DNA from: Prinia subflava
Lineage: Eukaryota > Chordata > Aves > Passeriformes > Cisticolidae
Reading direction: 5' to 3'
Length of the DNA: 64,000 nucleotides
Assembly: GCF_021018805.1 (NCBI RefSeq)
Contig: NC_086247.1
Coordinates: forward strand, 95,435,338 to 95,499,337
Made by a program: the position numbers and the translations under genes. A model generated the notes under the pieces. It did no database searches, had not been told where the DNA came from, and was given only the letters and a program-made list of their open reading frames with translations. Of this stretch, positions 1-13,839 are shown piece after piece (the first letter of the stretch is position 1; each line of letters opens with the position of its first letter).

Positions 1-527
1 AAAACAAAAGCAGTGTTACAAGCCAGAAGACTTCAAAAAAATATTTAATTATCCAGTAATTTGTTATAATGAGCTAATAAACCTGTGGTATTACTTGTTT
101 CAATTAGATTACATTAAAACAAAAACACTATACAAACAGTGTACAAACAGGAAATTAAGAGATCAAGGGTCACCAAAGTTCATAATAAAACAGATAAATA
201 TTCAAGCAAACAAGTAAATTGGAAGATTTTCCTGGACTAACTTAGAAACAGGGTAAACTGCTATAATAGGGTGTTCCAAATGTTGGGATTGTTTTTTTAG
301 GAGCAATAATTTAAAAAATTCTATGTAGAAAAAAAGAATTCTGCACAGACTGATACATGCAAATAGTAAATCTCAGCAAAATGACTCCCTGACAATGTAC
401 CTTAAAAGCTAAAGCATACAACCAACTCCCTCAAACTGCAGCTGAAAAGCTAGGGGATGTACATCTTAAATGTAAGAAGGGAAATACACATATCCTGCTG
501 CTTTGTTTCAGAGGTCTCTAATCTGCG

Positions 528-1190
528 GACTAGTCATGGAATGGCTTCGGTTGAAAGTGACCTTAAAGCTCATCTAGTTCCAACCCCCTGCCCTGGGCAG
601 GGATACCTTCCACCAGACCAGGTTGCTCAGAGCCCCATCCAACCTGGCCTTGAACACTTCCAGCGATGGGGCATCCACAACTTCTCCTGGCAACCTGTTC
701 CAGTGCCTCACCACCCTCATCATAAAAAATTTTCTCCTTTGTATCTAGTTTGAAACTACCCTCTTTCAGTTTACAATCATTAACCCTTGTCTTATTGTAA
801 CAAGCCCTGCCAAAAAGTTTATTCCCAGCTTTCTTGTAGGCCCCCTTTGTGCATCAGAAAGTGCTATAAGGTCTCCCGGGATCCTTTTCTTCTCCAGACT
901 GAACAACCCCAGCTCTCTCATAGGAGATTGTTTTCATAGGAGACATGCTCCATCTCTCTTTGTGGCTCTCCACTGGACTCATTCCAACAGGTCCACATCT
1001 TTCCTATACTGCAGACTCCAGACCTGGGTGTAGCACTCCACGTGCGTCTCACCAGAGCAGAGTAGAAGGGCAGAACTCCCTCCCTCACAACTACTGAACT
1101 CTTGCCAAAAACCCCCCAGTCTTCCCCACACTGAATAAGCACATTTCCCATTAAAAAAATCAGACACTGCATATAAGCTGTCTGGAACTC
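528..1190 (-). mobile_element. CR1 LINE fragment (3' portion)
   Basis: On the minus strand this reads as the end of a CR1 retrotransposon. The C-terminal reverse-transcriptase tail is recognisable, with decayed LFSLEKKRIPGDLIAL-like and VVRHWNRLPGEVVDAPSLEVF-like stretches. The typical CR1 end follows near 528-590 (complement of GGTTGAAAGTGACCTTAAAG). It is 5'-truncated, as CR1 copies usually are, and interrupted by stops and small indels. It is inserted in the same orientation as RECK. Confidence 0.85.
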
Positions 1191-4140
1191 TATGAAAAGA
1201 TGAAGTCATGAGGTTGAAATTCCAAAATGTTATCAGTTATTAAAGACTAAAATAATATGATTGTGAGAAAAGAGAATTTGAACCTCCTCCATATCTAACC
1301 TCTACAACTGTCAGAACACCAGATTATAAAACATGATCAAATACATCAATATGGCGACGAAACACAATTCCCATCTTCAAAAAATTCCTGATGTCCATTT
1401 CCCTCTCCCTATAATTAAACAAATTTCTATTTCACACAGAAGAGAGTATCTAGAGAAGAAAACAGAAACACCATCAGACTGATCCCAGATCGTGTGGGAT
1501 GAGTCTTGCTTCAATACAGGAAACCACCAGATGTGCAACTATCTCTAAGATAAGGAAGAGAGCCCAAAATGCAGTCCTAGTTCAAGTTTAGTAGTTCACC
1601 ATATTCTTCATTTATCTTAAATTACTAGTTATTCACTGCATTGCAGAGAAGTAGGTATCCCAAATAATCTTGGGGCTATTTTTGTGCAGATCTGCACTGC
1701 TGCAAACAGACGAAAATACAAATGTGCTAGGAATTAACTTGATGATTTTATTTTTCCTTTTGTCTTAGATGTTGTTTAGTGTGCAGGAATTTGTTTTTCA
1801 TTCATATTTTCTACTTGCTTTCTTCTGAACACAAGATTTTAAACAGGGCAGTCCCAATACTGTAATGCACAGCATCAAATTTCTCCTGTTAACTCTCAGA
1901 AATTAATTTAAACCTTGGGTAAGCCATGACAGTGTGGCAATGAAAGACCCTAAGAGAATAAATACTAACTTGAAAGTTAGAAATAAACAAATCTAACTTG
2001 AAAGTGTAAGCTATTCTTCCACAAACAGCAACTATTTATAATTCTAGTGATCACAAACAAAGGCACAGATTTATTGGTACACATCACACAACACCTAAAA
2101 AATCTGCCTTACATAGAACAAAGCCCCAAATCTCATAAAGTAGCAATTCAGACATTTTATTTTCATACCGAAAATATCCTCTACAATATTTCAGATCTTT
2201 TCTCCCAAAAGCATGAATACTGCATTATTAAGATGAACTTGCAGCGACATTCTTCCTCCCAGCAGCACGTTTTCATTTAATTAACTTTAGATTTTCCCTT
2301 CTTTCCTACACACAAACCAAATCCTGTTATGCATCCATCTTTGTAAAACAGATGAGGGACAAGAGAATTAATGGAGAAAGAACACAGAGATGGGGTTACC
2401 ATCCTACATCTGTAAACGATAGATTTACACTACTACCATGACATTTTTGTAGCACCATATATGCTTCACTGTGGATGCCAGGCAAAGGTTACAGAAAGGC
2501 CCTGTTTCCATGTGGCCACTTGGTTTCTTTGGGACCTGTCACACACAACAACACTCTGCCCCTAAACTGACTGCCCTCAGAAGCTGCTGAAATTTGACTT
2601 CTCCAGAGCCACCCTGCATGGAGCGCTGGAAGGTGGCACACAAACCAGCCAGGTAGAATGAACACCGTAACTTTATTAATTAATGCACTGGGACAGCAAA
2701 GGCTGCTAGAAAGTCTAAAGTCTGTCTGCCATGGTTATACCATGTACTTGACCATACTATTAGCACAAACAATACTTAGAATCATACTCTAATGCTGCAA
2801 TAAACTCTGGTAAAAATTGTCACATTACTTAGAAGTTGAATGATACAAAAAAGTGATTGTAAAGCAGTTCATGGATAACAGTGTCACTTGTCCTGCTCAG
2901 AGGACACAAAAGAAAAGAGAATGTTGAGAAGATTATGCTATCTACTAATACTCCTTCTCTAAAGAAGGGCTCAAATTGAGACAAAATTATCCTCTCACAG
3001 CGGTTTCACATACCAATTTTATACAGGCAGGAACCCAATCCAACAATAAATATTTCTGTATTTTGAAACTACAGTTCCACAGACTGCTGAATCACTGTAA
3101 TAATCCTCACATTTCTGTTAAGAGGAGATGGTCTGGCTTCTCTTTTCCACCTTGTTCCTGTTTCCAGCTGTATAGTCTTGTGTATGCCCTTACACTATCA
3201 CCTTGTCATAACCTGATCTTTCTCATTAACCCTGATGAAAACTCATTTTTCTCATCCCCTAGGATTTAAGTCAACGATACCAACAGGTAAAATACTATGT
3301 TAGAACAGAAGACAAAAATAATTTTTAGATACCCTCTTTTAGAAGGACCTGACAGATGCCAGAGGGAGAGTAAGGCAAGGAGGGGTAGGGAATGTGTGTG
3401 GAAAAATGGCAGTCGCAGGAAGAACTTCAGCTGCACTGAGTTGTTACAGCAACTCACCATATTTCAATAAACTGTAAGTGTCTGTAGCTACCACAGAATA
3501 CATAGCTAGTGAGGGTGCTGACTTTATTTTTTGGGTAGATCTGGTAACTGTTCAGTTTACATGTATGTATATACCCCTCACACATGTAAGGGGTATAGTT
3601 ACAGAGATATGAGATTATCTTAAAAAAAACAAAAACTAGTGTCTAATCACCTGTTCATAAATAAAGGTGTTAACAGCACTAAGCAGTCTGTCTGATTTGA
3701 ATTACTAACTGCAACTTTTCAGAATACAAGGTTCATGTCCATCTCTACTAAATTACCACTCATATTTAAGAAGTCACCGGCTTTTCTGTCCACTCAAGGT
3801 TCCTTCTGAATCTTTGAGTGAACTGGCAGTGAAGAAAGACACAGAAAACAAAGCAAAAGGTAAAAGACAGATACAGGTAAGGAAAAACAAAACGAAACCA
3901 GCCAACCAACCAAAAACCAAAAGAGGAGCAAAGTATGTTTTCTTTAAAAGAATGATTAAGTCATCAAGATTTGGGAGAATGATGGTACAAAGGCAATACT
4001 GTGTACACAGAGTCTGATACTCCATTTTAAACTTGTGTTGAATACTAAATTAAGTGAACAAAGATGGTAATATCAAAATTTCTAAACCCCAAACACAATG
4101 ATTTGTTTTACTTGTGTACAAGTCCCATCTTTCAGACTTA

Positions 4141-4640
4141 TTTTTTTTAAAGACAGTTATTTCCAAGCCTGGTGATTAAAGCCAGTGAGACTAGAAGCAA
4201 GAGGAGTGGAAAGTGGCAGGTGGACACTGGCAATACAACCACATACATCTTAAAGCAAAAATGCTCAAAGATTTCTTTTTGGTGTAATGGAAATTGAAAA
4301 AGACTATTGAGGTTTACGCAGCAGAGAACATTTTTCAGTCTTCCTCACCAGAACCCTCCTGATGAAAGATTTTAGCCAGTACTGCAGGACCTAACTGGTT
4401 TCGCTCTTTTTGGAGCTCATCAGCTGCAGGTAACGGCTCAAAACCCAAAAATGCGTGCACCCTGACACAAACAGAGCAGAACATGTTGCTGAAAGACGTC
4501 CTCTGCATTGTGAGGCATGCTTTCATATTGTAAGCACATTTTTTCTAAATGGCTGCCTCTTGTGTCTTGAATGAAAAGCAACAGTGAAGCTGTTGTTTCA
4601 CACCAGAAATTAGGTGTATTTTGCAAAAAAACCCACAAAA
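4141..4640 (-). pseudogene. Possible processed pseudogene of an unrecognised gene
   Basis: Two overlapping minus-strand frames look protein-like. One runs through FIQDTRGSHLEKMCLQYES and the other ends PLPAADELQKERNQLGPAVL then AKIFHQEGSGEED and a stop near 4335. Joined by a single frame change they would make one peptide of about 90 residues. About 190 bp beyond the stop the minus strand shows an A8 run (4141-4148), as expected for a decayed poly(A) tail of a retrocopy. I do not recognise the parent gene. Alternatives are a chance open frame or a terminal exon of an unannotated transcript (a TTACCTGCAG acceptor-like site precedes the DELQKER part). Confidence 0.3.
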
Positions 4641-7600
4641 ATTATTTTCCTCCCTGAAAATTAATATGATATCTATATTCTACTAACTTTCTCAGAAAAG
4701 TAAGTTCAGTACCATTGTCCTGGGCAACCTAACATGACAAATATTTGACTCTAGATCCTATCCAATTAAGGCCATCTTAATTTATAAGTATTACCTACAG
4801 TTAACAAATACAATAGTAAAATGCTTAACTGTGCAGTTAAGCACAGAAAAGAAAACCCTCTTGATTTCTCCTTGGCTTCATTTAATCTTTGAATATACTG
4901 AGAGAAGATAAAAGTCAGAAGGTAATATAATAAGGTTTAATGGAATCAGCTGAAGTGTCAAATGATAATGAACATCTGTTAAAAACTTCAAAACCTTGCA
5001 GTAATAAACATGTAAGGTCAAGATTTTCCTCTGTTATGTAAACCAGTAAAGAATTGAGAACACTTGCACAGTGAGGTAGTACCAAATTACTGGAACTCAA
5101 ATTTTGGCAGGATCATTGAGTGTTGTATCAACCTTCTTTGAACAGCAGAGAATGGAGACAAAAAGCACCAGCAGATGACAATAACATTATCTACAATGTG
5201 CAGTGTATGGTCAGAGTCCATCCTGAATTCATTAAGCAGTACTTCCAGAGGCCACACACAGTCCTGTGCCTTAAGAGTTCATTAAAACAGTTTAGGAACC
5301 TTTAGCTAAACAATATCCTAAACAATTCCTTGAGTTATTATCTATTGTCTTGGAGTAATTGACACAAGCAGTTAGATAAGAGCTAAAAACTGATGACTGC
5401 ATTTTCCAGCAGGGGTAATTAACAGCCAGCATTCACTAAAATCTCAGCAAAAAGCAGGATCATATGACCCTAGAAGAAAAAAACCAAACCAATACCGTAG
5501 CAGAGTGAATACTTTTCTGAATCCCCATTAAAGCACTTGAAGCAGCAAGCACTGCACTTAATGTTTCTGTGTTAAAAAACTAAAATACCAGAGTGAGATT
5601 CGGCTAAAGAGTGCTCAAATCTGTGACAGCAAAACGACCTTTAAACAGTCCACGGACACAGTGTTCACTACTGTGCATCAAAAGTAGTTTTAAGTCCAGA
5701 GGCTAAATAAGTGGTGACATTTCCAGTTGCATTTCACCTGCTTGGGAGATGTTAATAGTACTCAGCTGCAGTAAAGCTCTTACAGTGGCAATTAACTAGA
5801 GATATTTGAATGTCTTGAAGTGAAAACTGGAGTTCTTAATATTTAGAGAGGTGAACTCACAATATACAGTGCCCAGACTCAAGAGCTGCAACCCAATGGA
5901 AACTGTAGTGCTACCCTTCCTATGCACAGAAGAATGAAAAGGGATCTTAAACACAGTAGTAAAGCCTTTACAGCTTAAGATTAATGAAGTATTTTAATTT
6001 GCTCCTCCAAGCATATATTCTATGTGGTCTTTTAAAAAATTAACCCCCACTTTACATTTAAAACATGGTTTTAAAAATACAAAAATCAGAAAATCCTACA
6101 TACAATCCATACCGTCTCCACTTCTTGTTTCTTCTCTCTTTGACTATTACCTACCTTTTTATTAGAGGAAGATGAACAGGATAGCAGAAAGCTGGAAGAA
6201 GTAGTGAAAGACAAAAGAACTAGAGGGAAAACTAAGACGACAAAATGAGTATCTGAGAAGCGGAAGATGGAAAAAAGAACTATTAGAAAACAACCTTCAA
6301 AAGAAGGCAAATAAAATACCTTTTGGTAACACTCAAAAATACTGCGTAAGTAGTGTTAAATTTATTCATTTCTGTATGCAGTGCTACTTGAAAATACAAA
6401 TTGTTTAACAGGACATGCCATCTTCAAAGCACTGATAAAAAATGAATATCTTATTCCAACACAACACTTTTCTAAAATATGTAAAATCTCCAAATTAAAA
6501 TACACATAAATATTTACAGTAAAAGTAATGCAGAAACATATGATTAGCAGAAAAAGCATCTTCTATTAATCTTATGAAAAGCTGGCACATCAATGCTGAA
6601 GTGATTCTGTTACTGCAACCTGAGACTCCATTTAATAACTTTGAACTTGGTGACACCTCCTGCATGGAGTTTGGCTTTTTTCACTGCTCTGAACCCTATG
6701 CCCTACCCCTGAAGATTTACTTCCTTCCTCACCCTCCCTAACTTAGGGGAGAATGAAGGGTAACTCACAAAGTTGCTTCCCTAACCTCAAAAGATTACCA
6801 AAGTGTACTACGCACAATTTAGACTATTCTAAGCAGCAGAATTTGTGAAAATTCTCTGGGAAATCCTTATGCGAGTAAACTAAGTTAAGAAGGCTGGCAA
6901 GCTATGAGAATGTTTACAAAAAGGGAAATTATATTTTACCTCCTTAATACACCTAGCTTTTACTTTTATGTCATGTACTTAAATATTAAATACCTCAGCA
7001 ATAGACTTGAGAGCTGATTACCAAGCACTATGTTCTATACTGCAAACTAATTTTCTAATTGGATCCTCATTTTTGGCAAAGTATAAATTCTTAAATGCAA
7101 AACCAAACACGGTAATGTAAGGCACTGTATTTATGTGATTCACATACAATTTCTGATCACATCAACTCTTAGTTTGAAGTGGCCATTCCTTCCCCAGTTC
7201 AGTTTTTCCCCAGCCAACTCCACCAAATGCAAAGTACAGTACAGGACACAGAAGCTACTCACAGACTACACAGGGAGCAGGACTCACACACCAAATCAAC
7301 AAGAACTTTTTTTTTTTTAATAAGAAATAATGACAGGGTGTGGGAAATTGCAGGTTCCCTCCAAAAGTTTTATTTGGAATCTTCAATTTTAGGCATAATT
7401 TCCTTGAATTTTATGCAACCAATGAGTATCTTAAGAGCCTTTTAAGTATTATTTTCCATGAGCACCTGTAAGCCTGGATACATATGAAAAATCATTGTCA
7501 TACAAAATTCTACCATAACTGAAGATCTAGCACATCAGGTATTAATTTCTGTCCCCAACACACTATTTGTATCTACTACACCTAGTCCTCATTAAAACAT

Positions 7601-8915
7601 GTTCTTTCCTTCTTCCCTAATTAAAAGACTAATTCCTTCTATTATGATTTTTCTCCCTCTCCTTCTCTTTTAATCTTGCACAGATAGCAAGCATTAAGGT
7701 TTTCTGTACAATAACGGCAAAATCACTCTTGATTAAAAGTGAGATGCCCAGTTTTTGAAATTCCAGATAAAAAACGGGAAAAGTAAGATGACGATGACCA
7801 TTTTGAAGTCATTCTTTATTTCTCTTACCTTTCTTCTCCCGTTCTCCTTCAACCCATACTGGCCAACCTCCTACAGCAATGCAGAAATCCAGAAAAAAAG
7901 AAGGAAACAGACCAGCATAATAGAGGAGAAGCTTGCAGATGTTGACAGTATAGCATATTATAGCATGAAAGGAGACAGAACTACTTAAAATGAATATGCA
8001 TTTTTAAGAGAACAAGCTACAGCAACTTCAACCCACACTAACTTCCACAGCTGAGAGTCTAGGAAAATACTCTGTAGATTGTTTAGATAAAAGGACGAAG
8101 GGAAAATAAATTTTAAAAAAGTAATTCAATGCTTTCTGAAGAAAAACAGGAAAACTGCTCCACTTCTGTCCTAATCAAAAGAACAGAAAATTGTGTGATA
8201 TCCTGAACTGTTGACTATGAGCAGAACTGATGCAGGACTACCTAACTTAGGGCAGAAGGAAATGAGATGAAAGGGGGTGGAAGGAATCTGGGTTTTAATT
8301 AAGATGAAGATCAAAAGAAAAGCAGTCCTTGCAGAATAGCATTTCCACACACCGTGTTAAAAACAACATAGGTTAAGGCGGATTTCTGAAGATATTCTGA
8401 TGATTAATTTTGTGAGCAGGACAGTAAAAATATCTGCAAGCATCAACAGTTTCACTGATGTTACAAAAATTTATGCATTTGAAATTAATTATATTCAGAT
8501 AGGATACTTAAGGCTGTTCTTTCCTAACTTTATTTCTTTAGGTCACTTTTAAGCTGACTCTCACTGTCCAAGCTAAAGGTTTCTGACAGATTGAATGATC
8601 ACAACAAATGCTGACTTTGATCAAAACTCCTATGAAATAAACTTTTTGGGAATCCAGTTTGAAAGTTGCAACTTTTTCATTTAAATTAAGGTATATGAAG
8701 TCTAAAAAATCCTAAAAATTTTTACAGAAGAATTTTTACTTTTATAAAAACTGTAGAGAGATAATTTACATTCATATGAAAACAAGAACATTCAGAAACA
8801 CAGCTAAAAAAAGACTGAACTTTCCCTCTTCTACAGGATATTTTTTACAGGATTTATAAAACTATTGATATAAAAGTTGATTTTTTTAGCTATATTCAGA
8901 CACATAAAAACATAC

Positions 8916-8963
8916 CTCGTATTCTTTCCTGCAGACCTTTAAAACATCATTTTTTGCAGAAGC
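8916..8963 (-). CDS. RECK: RECK exon 6: continuation of cysteine-knot repeat 2
   Basis: This 48-nt, 16-codon exon has a CTTTCAG acceptor and a GTATG donor, phase 0 at both ends. It reads ASAKNDVLKVCRKEYE, against ASSKNDISKVCRKEYE in mammals. It is the last RECK exon I can place: the next expected residues (NALFSC...) do not occur on the minus strand between here and position 1. With exons 1-5 it brings the reading frame to 128 codons of a protein of roughly 970 residues. The five-knot N-terminal region, Kazal-like inhibitor modules and GPI signal must therefore mostly lie left of the window. Confidence 0.95.
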
Positions 8964-10649
8964 CTGAAAGACAGATAAATTTCTCCATTTGCAGTAGAAA
9001 ACAATAAAATCATGTTGCAAAATAAAAACAGTTCTACTTTTAAATTAACTGCAATAACCATGGATTAATGATCTATTAAAACATTCCTTTAAGAACCTAA
9101 AGAATGCATGTAAAGCTTTAAGAAAAGAAAGCAGATGCCATGACTGTTAATATGACATTTAATGAAAACTCAAACCTTCATATTTCTGCACCAAGTTAGT
9201 TGATAGTGGAAGAACACAAAGCAACTTTGTTTTTGTGAAATGTTTGCCAGATTGCAGAATACAGGAAGCATTTAAGAAATGGAACAGCTTGAGTATAAAG
9301 ATCTCCTCATTTTCCCTGTTAATTTATCACTTGTGTGTCACTTTCTATTCTCCTCCCTCTTGTATGTTGAGTTCTAAGGTTCCTATTGTCAAACTGAGTT
9401 GCAGAAATTCTCCCCTCAAACTGCAGATTCCTTTGTTCTATACAAAATCTCATTCTCCTTTTTCATATGACATATTCAAAACTATAATAACTACTAACAT
9501 GTTACTTAACCCTCCAGTAATTTCAAACACTTGGGTAAACTCTGACCTCAGACCTATTATATCACTACCTTCAAAATGACTCCAAAATCCCCTCAAGTTT
9601 CAAGGATCAAAATTAAAATCCAAATATTTCCCATCATCTCTAATATTTGGCAGGTATTTAGATTTTAGTATAATTTTTTTTAAAAAGGAAATGTTTTAGC
9701 CGGAGTCTGCTGAAGTACAAAATATGGCTAAGATTCTGAAATAACAGTCTGCAATCAAACAATACAACATCCGATTTAGAGAATAATGAGAAATTATGTA
9801 ACAATCATAAGATTAAATTAATAGAATTTAGTAAGACTACAATAAACAGAAATGTCTTTATCAGGTCTGGAAGACACTTAAGCATTAGGACACATTTGAA
9901 AACATGGCTAAAAAATGCATTTGAGAATAAACACACATCTTCTTTTCTGAAGATCAAAAATACCTAGTTTGTTTACTCACTCCTCATCTCTCTCCCACAC
10001 TGCTCTGTACTCACTGCTCATCCCTTACTACATAGTTGAAACTCTGTGCTTTTGGATGAAAGTAGATTTTTTTTATTATGACAGCAGTTTGCAGTAGGCT
10101 GCTTGGTCAAGATTAAGACTACACGGGCAACATTCACAAATATGAATATTAAGTGCATCTGTGCTCCACAAATGAATTACAAGGATGACAATGATAAACA
10201 CAAACATGTTCCTAGATTTTGAAGATGTTTTTAAAGCCACAAACACATATTTAGGGGGGAAAAAAGGTCACTAAACACTTCACAGATTTTTAATAAAAAG
10301 GTCATTGCTAAATTTATGAACTATGCTTAAAACTATTATTTGACAAAAACACTGACTCTATTAACACCAAAAGAAACCCCACTCTTCCACCTGATGAACA
10401 AAAACCTCTTTGAAGAGGCACAAAAATCTGTTTGGGGCTGTAACCACAATGTTGTATTCCTAAACATGACACTCCAAAAAAAAAAAAAAAAAGAGCATAG
10501 GATCAGCCACATGTTGCCTTTCACTCAACATTATTTTAAAGTAACAACTTCTATGTATAGACTGTGATAAAAAAAGTCAAAATTAAGTTTAGCATAACTA
10601 GAGATGTGCAGAATCAGCCTGGATTCAGTCAGCAGGGTGAAAGTCTTAC
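8964..10649 (-). other. RECK: RECK intron 5
   Basis: This is AT-rich intron sequence between exons 5 and 6. Apart from an A-run near 10,476-10,492 I see no repeat family, exon or RNA gene in it. Confidence 0.85.
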
Positions 10650-10735
10650 CTGCTTACATGCTTGCCGACACTCCACAGCAATAGCCAGCTCACAGCAACC
10701 TAAACCAACCCACCCGTCAGACTTCTTCAAAACTC
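10650..10735 (-). CDS. RECK: RECK exon 5: cysteine-knot repeat 2
   Basis: This 86-nt exon completes the glycine begun in exon 4 and then reads VLKKSDGWVGLGCCELAIAV followed by ECRQACKQ. It ends in phase 0 at a GTAAGAC donor. The acceptor is TTTCCCAAG, which is pyrimidine-rich but ends AAG, not CAG. The residues match the second cysteine-knot repeat of RECK almost exactly, including the CC pair and CRQACKQ. The only clear differences from mammals are L for F after GV and V for L before ECRQ. The long intron upstream (exon 4 to exon 5, about 7.1 kb) has collected two solo LTRs and a LINE fragment. Confidence 0.96.
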
Positions 10736-11229
10736 CTTGGGAAACAAGATGACAGACATATTAGAGTAGAAAGAGAAACTATGCTACCATTCTCCCTTCC
10801 CTCTATTTTTCATATTTTATAATCCTGTTGACATTCAAGAAGCTTATGTACAGATTACATTTTTACTGGAATTCCAAACCAATAAACTTGAAGAAAAAAA
10901 CACAAGTCTGTGTTTCCATAAATGCTGAAACTAGTAATCAATGAAGTACCATCCACACATTAAGGTTTAGGAGGTTTGTTGAGATGCTTTATGCAATTCA
11001 ATGCTTTATGCTTCAATGCTTGCTTTATGCAAGCTTTATATATTCAATGGAAATATTACATTTTGATAATATATCAAATCTGAAATACAAGACAACAAAA
11101 AAAATCAGGAAAAATCTCATTAAAACTGAGAACATAATCTCTTACAGACACATCCTGTTGTTTGTTTCAACAGCATATTTCTCTACCAACTTTGCCAATG
11201 CAGAAAATGTGTTCTTTCTCCAAACTTCC

Positions 11230-11763
11230 TGTGGTGTTTTTGGTCTGGATGCAGTTAAATTTCTTCAGCTGAGCTGACATGGGGCTATGTTTTGGCCTTC
11301 TGATTAAAACAGAGTCGATACCACAGGGATGTTACTGCAAACACAGGCAGCATCCAGACCTTTTTTCCACAGGGACTCAGAAGTAGGCCAGCAGTGCCCA
11401 AGAGGTCGGGAGGGGACACTGCCAGGACAGTTGATCCCAGTGACATTCCATACCATATGGCACCATGCTCACCCACAAAAGCTGGGGGTTGAGGATGGCA
11501 GGGGGTGTCCCTGCTTGGGGACCGGCTGGGCATCGGTTGGTGGTGAGCAATTATTTTCTTTTGCATCACTTCTTTTTCTTGGGCTTGGGTTTCCTCCTCC
11601 TTTCTTTCTTGTTTTTCCTTCCATTTTAAAATTATAAACTGTCTTTATCCCAACCCCTGGGTTTTCTCACTGTTGGCCTCTGATTCTCCCCTCCCTCCCA
11701 CTGATGGAAGAATGAGCAAACACTGTGTGGTAATTAGCAGCCTACTGGGGTTAGTCCACAACA
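11230..11763 (+). mobile_element. Solo LTR, avian ERVL-type
   Basis: This 534-bp element begins TGTGGTG and ends CCACAACA. It is flanked by a perfect 5-bp target-site duplication, CTTCC at 11225-11229 and 11764-11768. Its interior follows a very common avian endogenous-retrovirus LTR: a GATGCAGTTAAATTTCTTC-like start, the GACATTCCATACCATATGGC block, and CTGTCTTTATCCCAACCCC near the 3' end. No internal retroviral sequence is attached, so this is a solo LTR left by recombination between two LTRs. It lies antisense to RECK. The class (ERVL) is assigned from family resemblance and the 5-bp duplication. Confidence 0.85.
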
Positions 11764-13839
11764 CTTCCTCTGTCATTTATCTTCTCAGCAACATGGTTTC
11801 AAACCCAGAACTATCTCCAATAGAAGTTTCCCATCTCCCTGTCTCTCTTAATCCATTTATTTCACTGCTTGCATTACCCTCATTGCTTACCATAAAATTA
11901 CATAGAAATATGGTAAGAAGCAAACTGCTGCCATAAGTTGTTTCATCCTCTTAATTTAATAATAAATACAGATTTTCTAATGTTTTCCAAACATTAGAAA
12001 TAAAATAAAAGAATGCATTCCTGTATCTATTTCTCATGTAACTTTAAAGACAAAAATAAAGGGAAGGTTTGAGCTATGCAGCTGCCCAGCAGGTGTCACG
12101 AACTTGTTATATTCTTTTTCTTAGGACAGGAGATAGAATTATTTAATTCAAATGAACCACTCGTTTTTGTTACGCATATTTAAAAAACAAAGCAGTACTT
12201 TATTTCATACATAAATTATATTCTTTACACAGAAATAAAAAAGCAGAAAGCAGAAGAATCAACAACTTAATTTCAAAAAATGCTCTTAAACCTAATGGAA
12301 ATGCCTATTTAGAAGAACCACATGGGATGTCCAGCTTTAAAAAAGGGAAGTGAAAGAGCTAGGTGTACGATCCGAAATTCAAATGCTAAGAAAACACTTG
12401 GAAAAAAGTAATCAAAAACAATTGCAATCAATGGAAAACAACGGCCAACTGGTATTTATCATGAAAAAAGTTGCCTTTAAAACACACTTGGTCGGCTTTA
12501 CAAACACAGGCGAAAGTCTAGCCAGCATCTGTCTTTCATGACACTCATTCTAATGGGTAAATTAAGAAAATGTACTAATGGCAAATTTATAAAGGAGGAG
12601 CAAAATCTTCACAAAGCAAAATTAACACATTCCCTGTGGAGATTATGCATAATGGTTATTAAAATACAAATTAAAAGCTTAATGCTTGACACAAGTAAGG
12701 TAGCAGCAGGTGGTAACAAGTAATTGCTCAACAGTTGGAGGGAACAGAGGGTCAAAGGTGCACTACAGCTTCTGGTTGTAGCCTGTGTTCTGTCAAGATT
12801 GACCATATGAATGATTCAGACCCCCTGCAGGCATTGCAGGCCAGTGATCCATAAATCCTTCTGGAGACTCTCAAAATCCTCTTGACATCTATTCAGAGTA
12901 CTGCCTCAGCTTTCCAACTCACTAGTTCAAAACAGCTGTGAAGATCACAAACAACTGCAAATACAGCTCACCTTTCACTTCCACAATTGGGGTGCAGAAT
13001 TAGTTTTGCAGAGGTTGAGCATCTTTGACAGTGTCAAAGAGATCACTGTTGTGCATACATCAGTAACCTGCAATCAGTGTTCAAGAATCTGCAACTTGGG
13101 TTTCACTACACAAGTACAGTTAATTGCCAAACCGACCACTCACTATGCTCTGTTTTAGGCATGAAATAACACATCAGTCATTTCTGCATAAATTCCTATA
13201 TGGGGATTCCTTTCAATCAGATCAGTAATGTTTGGTAGAACATTTATTAGTAGGATTGATAACTTAAGGCATAAACAATCTAAAAAACATCAAAGAAACA
13301 TGCGCAATATAAAAAAAGATTTCCAGAAATCTCTGCTGCAATAACTAGTGGTATCCAGGAGAAACACATGAAATACAGCTGGACAGCTTCAGGGGCAGTC
13401 ACCACTGATAAGTCACCACTGAGTAATCAGGCACCCATATTTTGTGCAATACAGGGCCTGTGGTTTCAGACATACTGGAACTAAACTAAACAGTGATAAA
13501 AGAATGAAGCAAGCTAAAATACATGCCAAATTAAGAAGGCTGATCATTTTCAGCTGTTGTTGATATTTTCTTGGCAAATGGCCCTCTCTCCAGGTTATAT
13601 CCAACCAGCAGACAAGCTCATGAATGAATTGATGCCACACTCTCAAGAAACTTTGAACTTCAATCTTAATACAGTAACTTGTTAATTAATTTTGTCACCA
13701 AAGTAGCTGTGTGCATTTCTAGATGAAAATACACCTTCAGAGCACAATTAATTGACTGGAGCCCATAATTATGATAATTCATCAAATTCATCTGTACAAT
13801 ACAGATTCCTGAGCCATTACAAATCATCAAGTTGCCTAA

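Larger units (their letters stand above)
1..8915 (-). other. RECK: RECK intron 6 (partial)
   Basis: No RECK exon or other conserved exon was recognised between the left edge and exon 6. The stretch contains a CR1 fragment near 528-1190, a possible retrocopy near 4141-4640 and otherwise AT-rich unique-looking sequence. The short open frames here have no recognisable protein similarity. Confidence 0.7.
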
